Made by a program: the position numbers and the translations under genes | In this document: piece by piece, positions 63,652-64,000 of the stretch | Position numbering within the stretch: the stretch's first letter is position 1 | Layout: each line of letters begins with the position of its first letter | Assembly (NCBI RefSeq): GCF_013391085.1 | Contig: NZ_CP058334.1 | Coordinates: 2,046,001 to 2,110,000, forward strand | DNA: 64,000 nt | DNA from: Natronomonas halophila | Lineage (GTDB): Archaea; Halobacteriota; Halobacteria; Halobacteriales; Haloarculaceae | Direction: 5' to 3' | The notes under the pieces: model-generated | Database searches by the model: none | What the model saw: only the letters and a program-made list of their open reading frames with translations | What the model was told of the DNA's origin: nothing

Positions 63652-64000
63652 ATGACGAACACGCGCAGACCGGCCCCGACCGAGAAGCCGGTCGTGCTCA
63701 CCATCGCGGGCAGCGATTCGGGCGGTGGCGCCGGGATTCAGGCCGACCTCAAGACCATCGAGGCGACCGGCGGCTTCGGCACCTCGGCGGTCACCGCCGT
63801 AACCGCCCAGAACACGACGGGCGTCGAATCGAGCCATGTCCTCCCCATCGCGGAACTGGAGGCTCAACTCGACGCCGTGTTGTCGGATTTCGACGTTCGG
63901 GCGGCCAAGACCGGCATGCTCGCGACCGCCGAGGTAGTCGAGACGGTGGCCGACTACGCCGCCGACTTCGACTTTCCGCTGGTGGTCGACCCCGTGATGG
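63652..64000 (+). CDS. thiD: hydroxymethylpyrimidine/phosphomethylpyrimidine kinase (3' truncated)
   Basis: The visible 116 residues show the ThiD signature [23 protein letters not shown], followed by [33 protein letters not shown] and the start of the VVDPVM motif at the window edge. It phosphorylates HMP and HMP-P for thiamine synthesis. In many archaea it is fused to a ThiN domain, which would lie outside the window. Thiamine diphosphate is the cofactor of the nearby E1 genes, a loose link only. Confidence 0.93.
   Translation, partial: MTNTRRPAPTEKPVVLTIAGSDSGGGAGIQADLKTIEATGGFGTSAVTAVTAQNTTGVESSHVLPIAELEAQLDAVLSDFDVRAAKTGMLATAEVVETVADYAADFDFPLVVDPVM

Overview
The window is a stretch of a haloarchaeal (class Halobacteria) chromosome. 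The DNA is GC-rich and the proteins are strongly acidic. The genes are archaeal/eukaryal in type: TBP, eIF1A, PCNA, RFC small subunits, thermosome, archaeal GlyRS, AlaRS and PheRS, RNase J, tRNA G10 methyltransferase and a SAMP2 ubiquitin-like modifier. Many starts have a TATA element 25-32 bases upstream and no Shine-Dalgarno sequence, as expected for leaderless transcripts. I cannot assign a genus safely.

Layout. 1-11.4 kb: a truncated PAS/GAF/Bat regulator, eIF1A, a KhtT/KefB-type antiporter pair, glyS with a four-CBS protein, a DCC-family protein, a cupin and a thermosome subunit; two copies of a modular hairpin repeat lie here. 11.5-12.9 kb: a complete solo TnpB gene beside tRNA-Ser(GGA), with the tRNA 3' end repeated on the far side. 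12.9-21 kb: RidA, a Ski2-type helicase, a hairpin-rich gene-free block and pheST. 21-31.3 kb: ahcY and an MTA/SAH deaminase, a heavily sequon-bearing secreted protein, hisG, tbp, a tRNA methyltransferase carrying an in-frame palindromic insertion, a small phosphatase and a degenerate RFC-like ATPase. 31.4-40.5 kb: phosphohexomutase, DoxX protein, samp2 plus GNAT, a bactofilin-like membrane protein, rfcA, an AT-richer pocket with an orphan membrane gene, the third copy of the modular repeat, and alaS. 40.6-51 kb: exported, membrane and small zinc-ribbon proteins, a DUF445 plus Abi-alpha-like pair, a PHP phosphoesterase, a LOG/TIGR00725-like protein and PCNA. 51-64 kb: a receiver/PAS/GAF/Bat regulator, a four-gene exported-protein and signal-peptidase operon, RNase J, the pyruvate-type dehydrogenase genes (E1 alpha, E1 beta, E2, no E3), lipA, and the start of thiD.

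How the genes fit together. Most of the window is housekeeping: translation (four aminoacyl-tRNA synthetase polypeptides, eIF1A, a tRNA modification enzyme), replication and repair (PCNA, two RFC-type proteins, a helicase), basal transcription (TBP) and central metabolism (2-oxoacid dehydrogenase with lipoyl synthase; SAH and MTA recycling). The most unusual parts are (i) a SipW/TasA-like operon at 53.7-56.8 kb, in which a Ser-His signal peptidase is co-transcribed with two exported beta-rich proteins and a DUF5305-like membrane protein; (ii) a three-copy intergenic repeat whose conserved blocks are kept while different hairpins are swapped between them; (iii) a 57-bp double-hairpin insertion with flanking 9-bp repeats inside an essential-looking methyltransferase motif; (iv) an inverted pair of nested hairpins at 17.1-17.5 kb; and (v) tnpB bracketed by tRNA-Ser 3'-end repeats.
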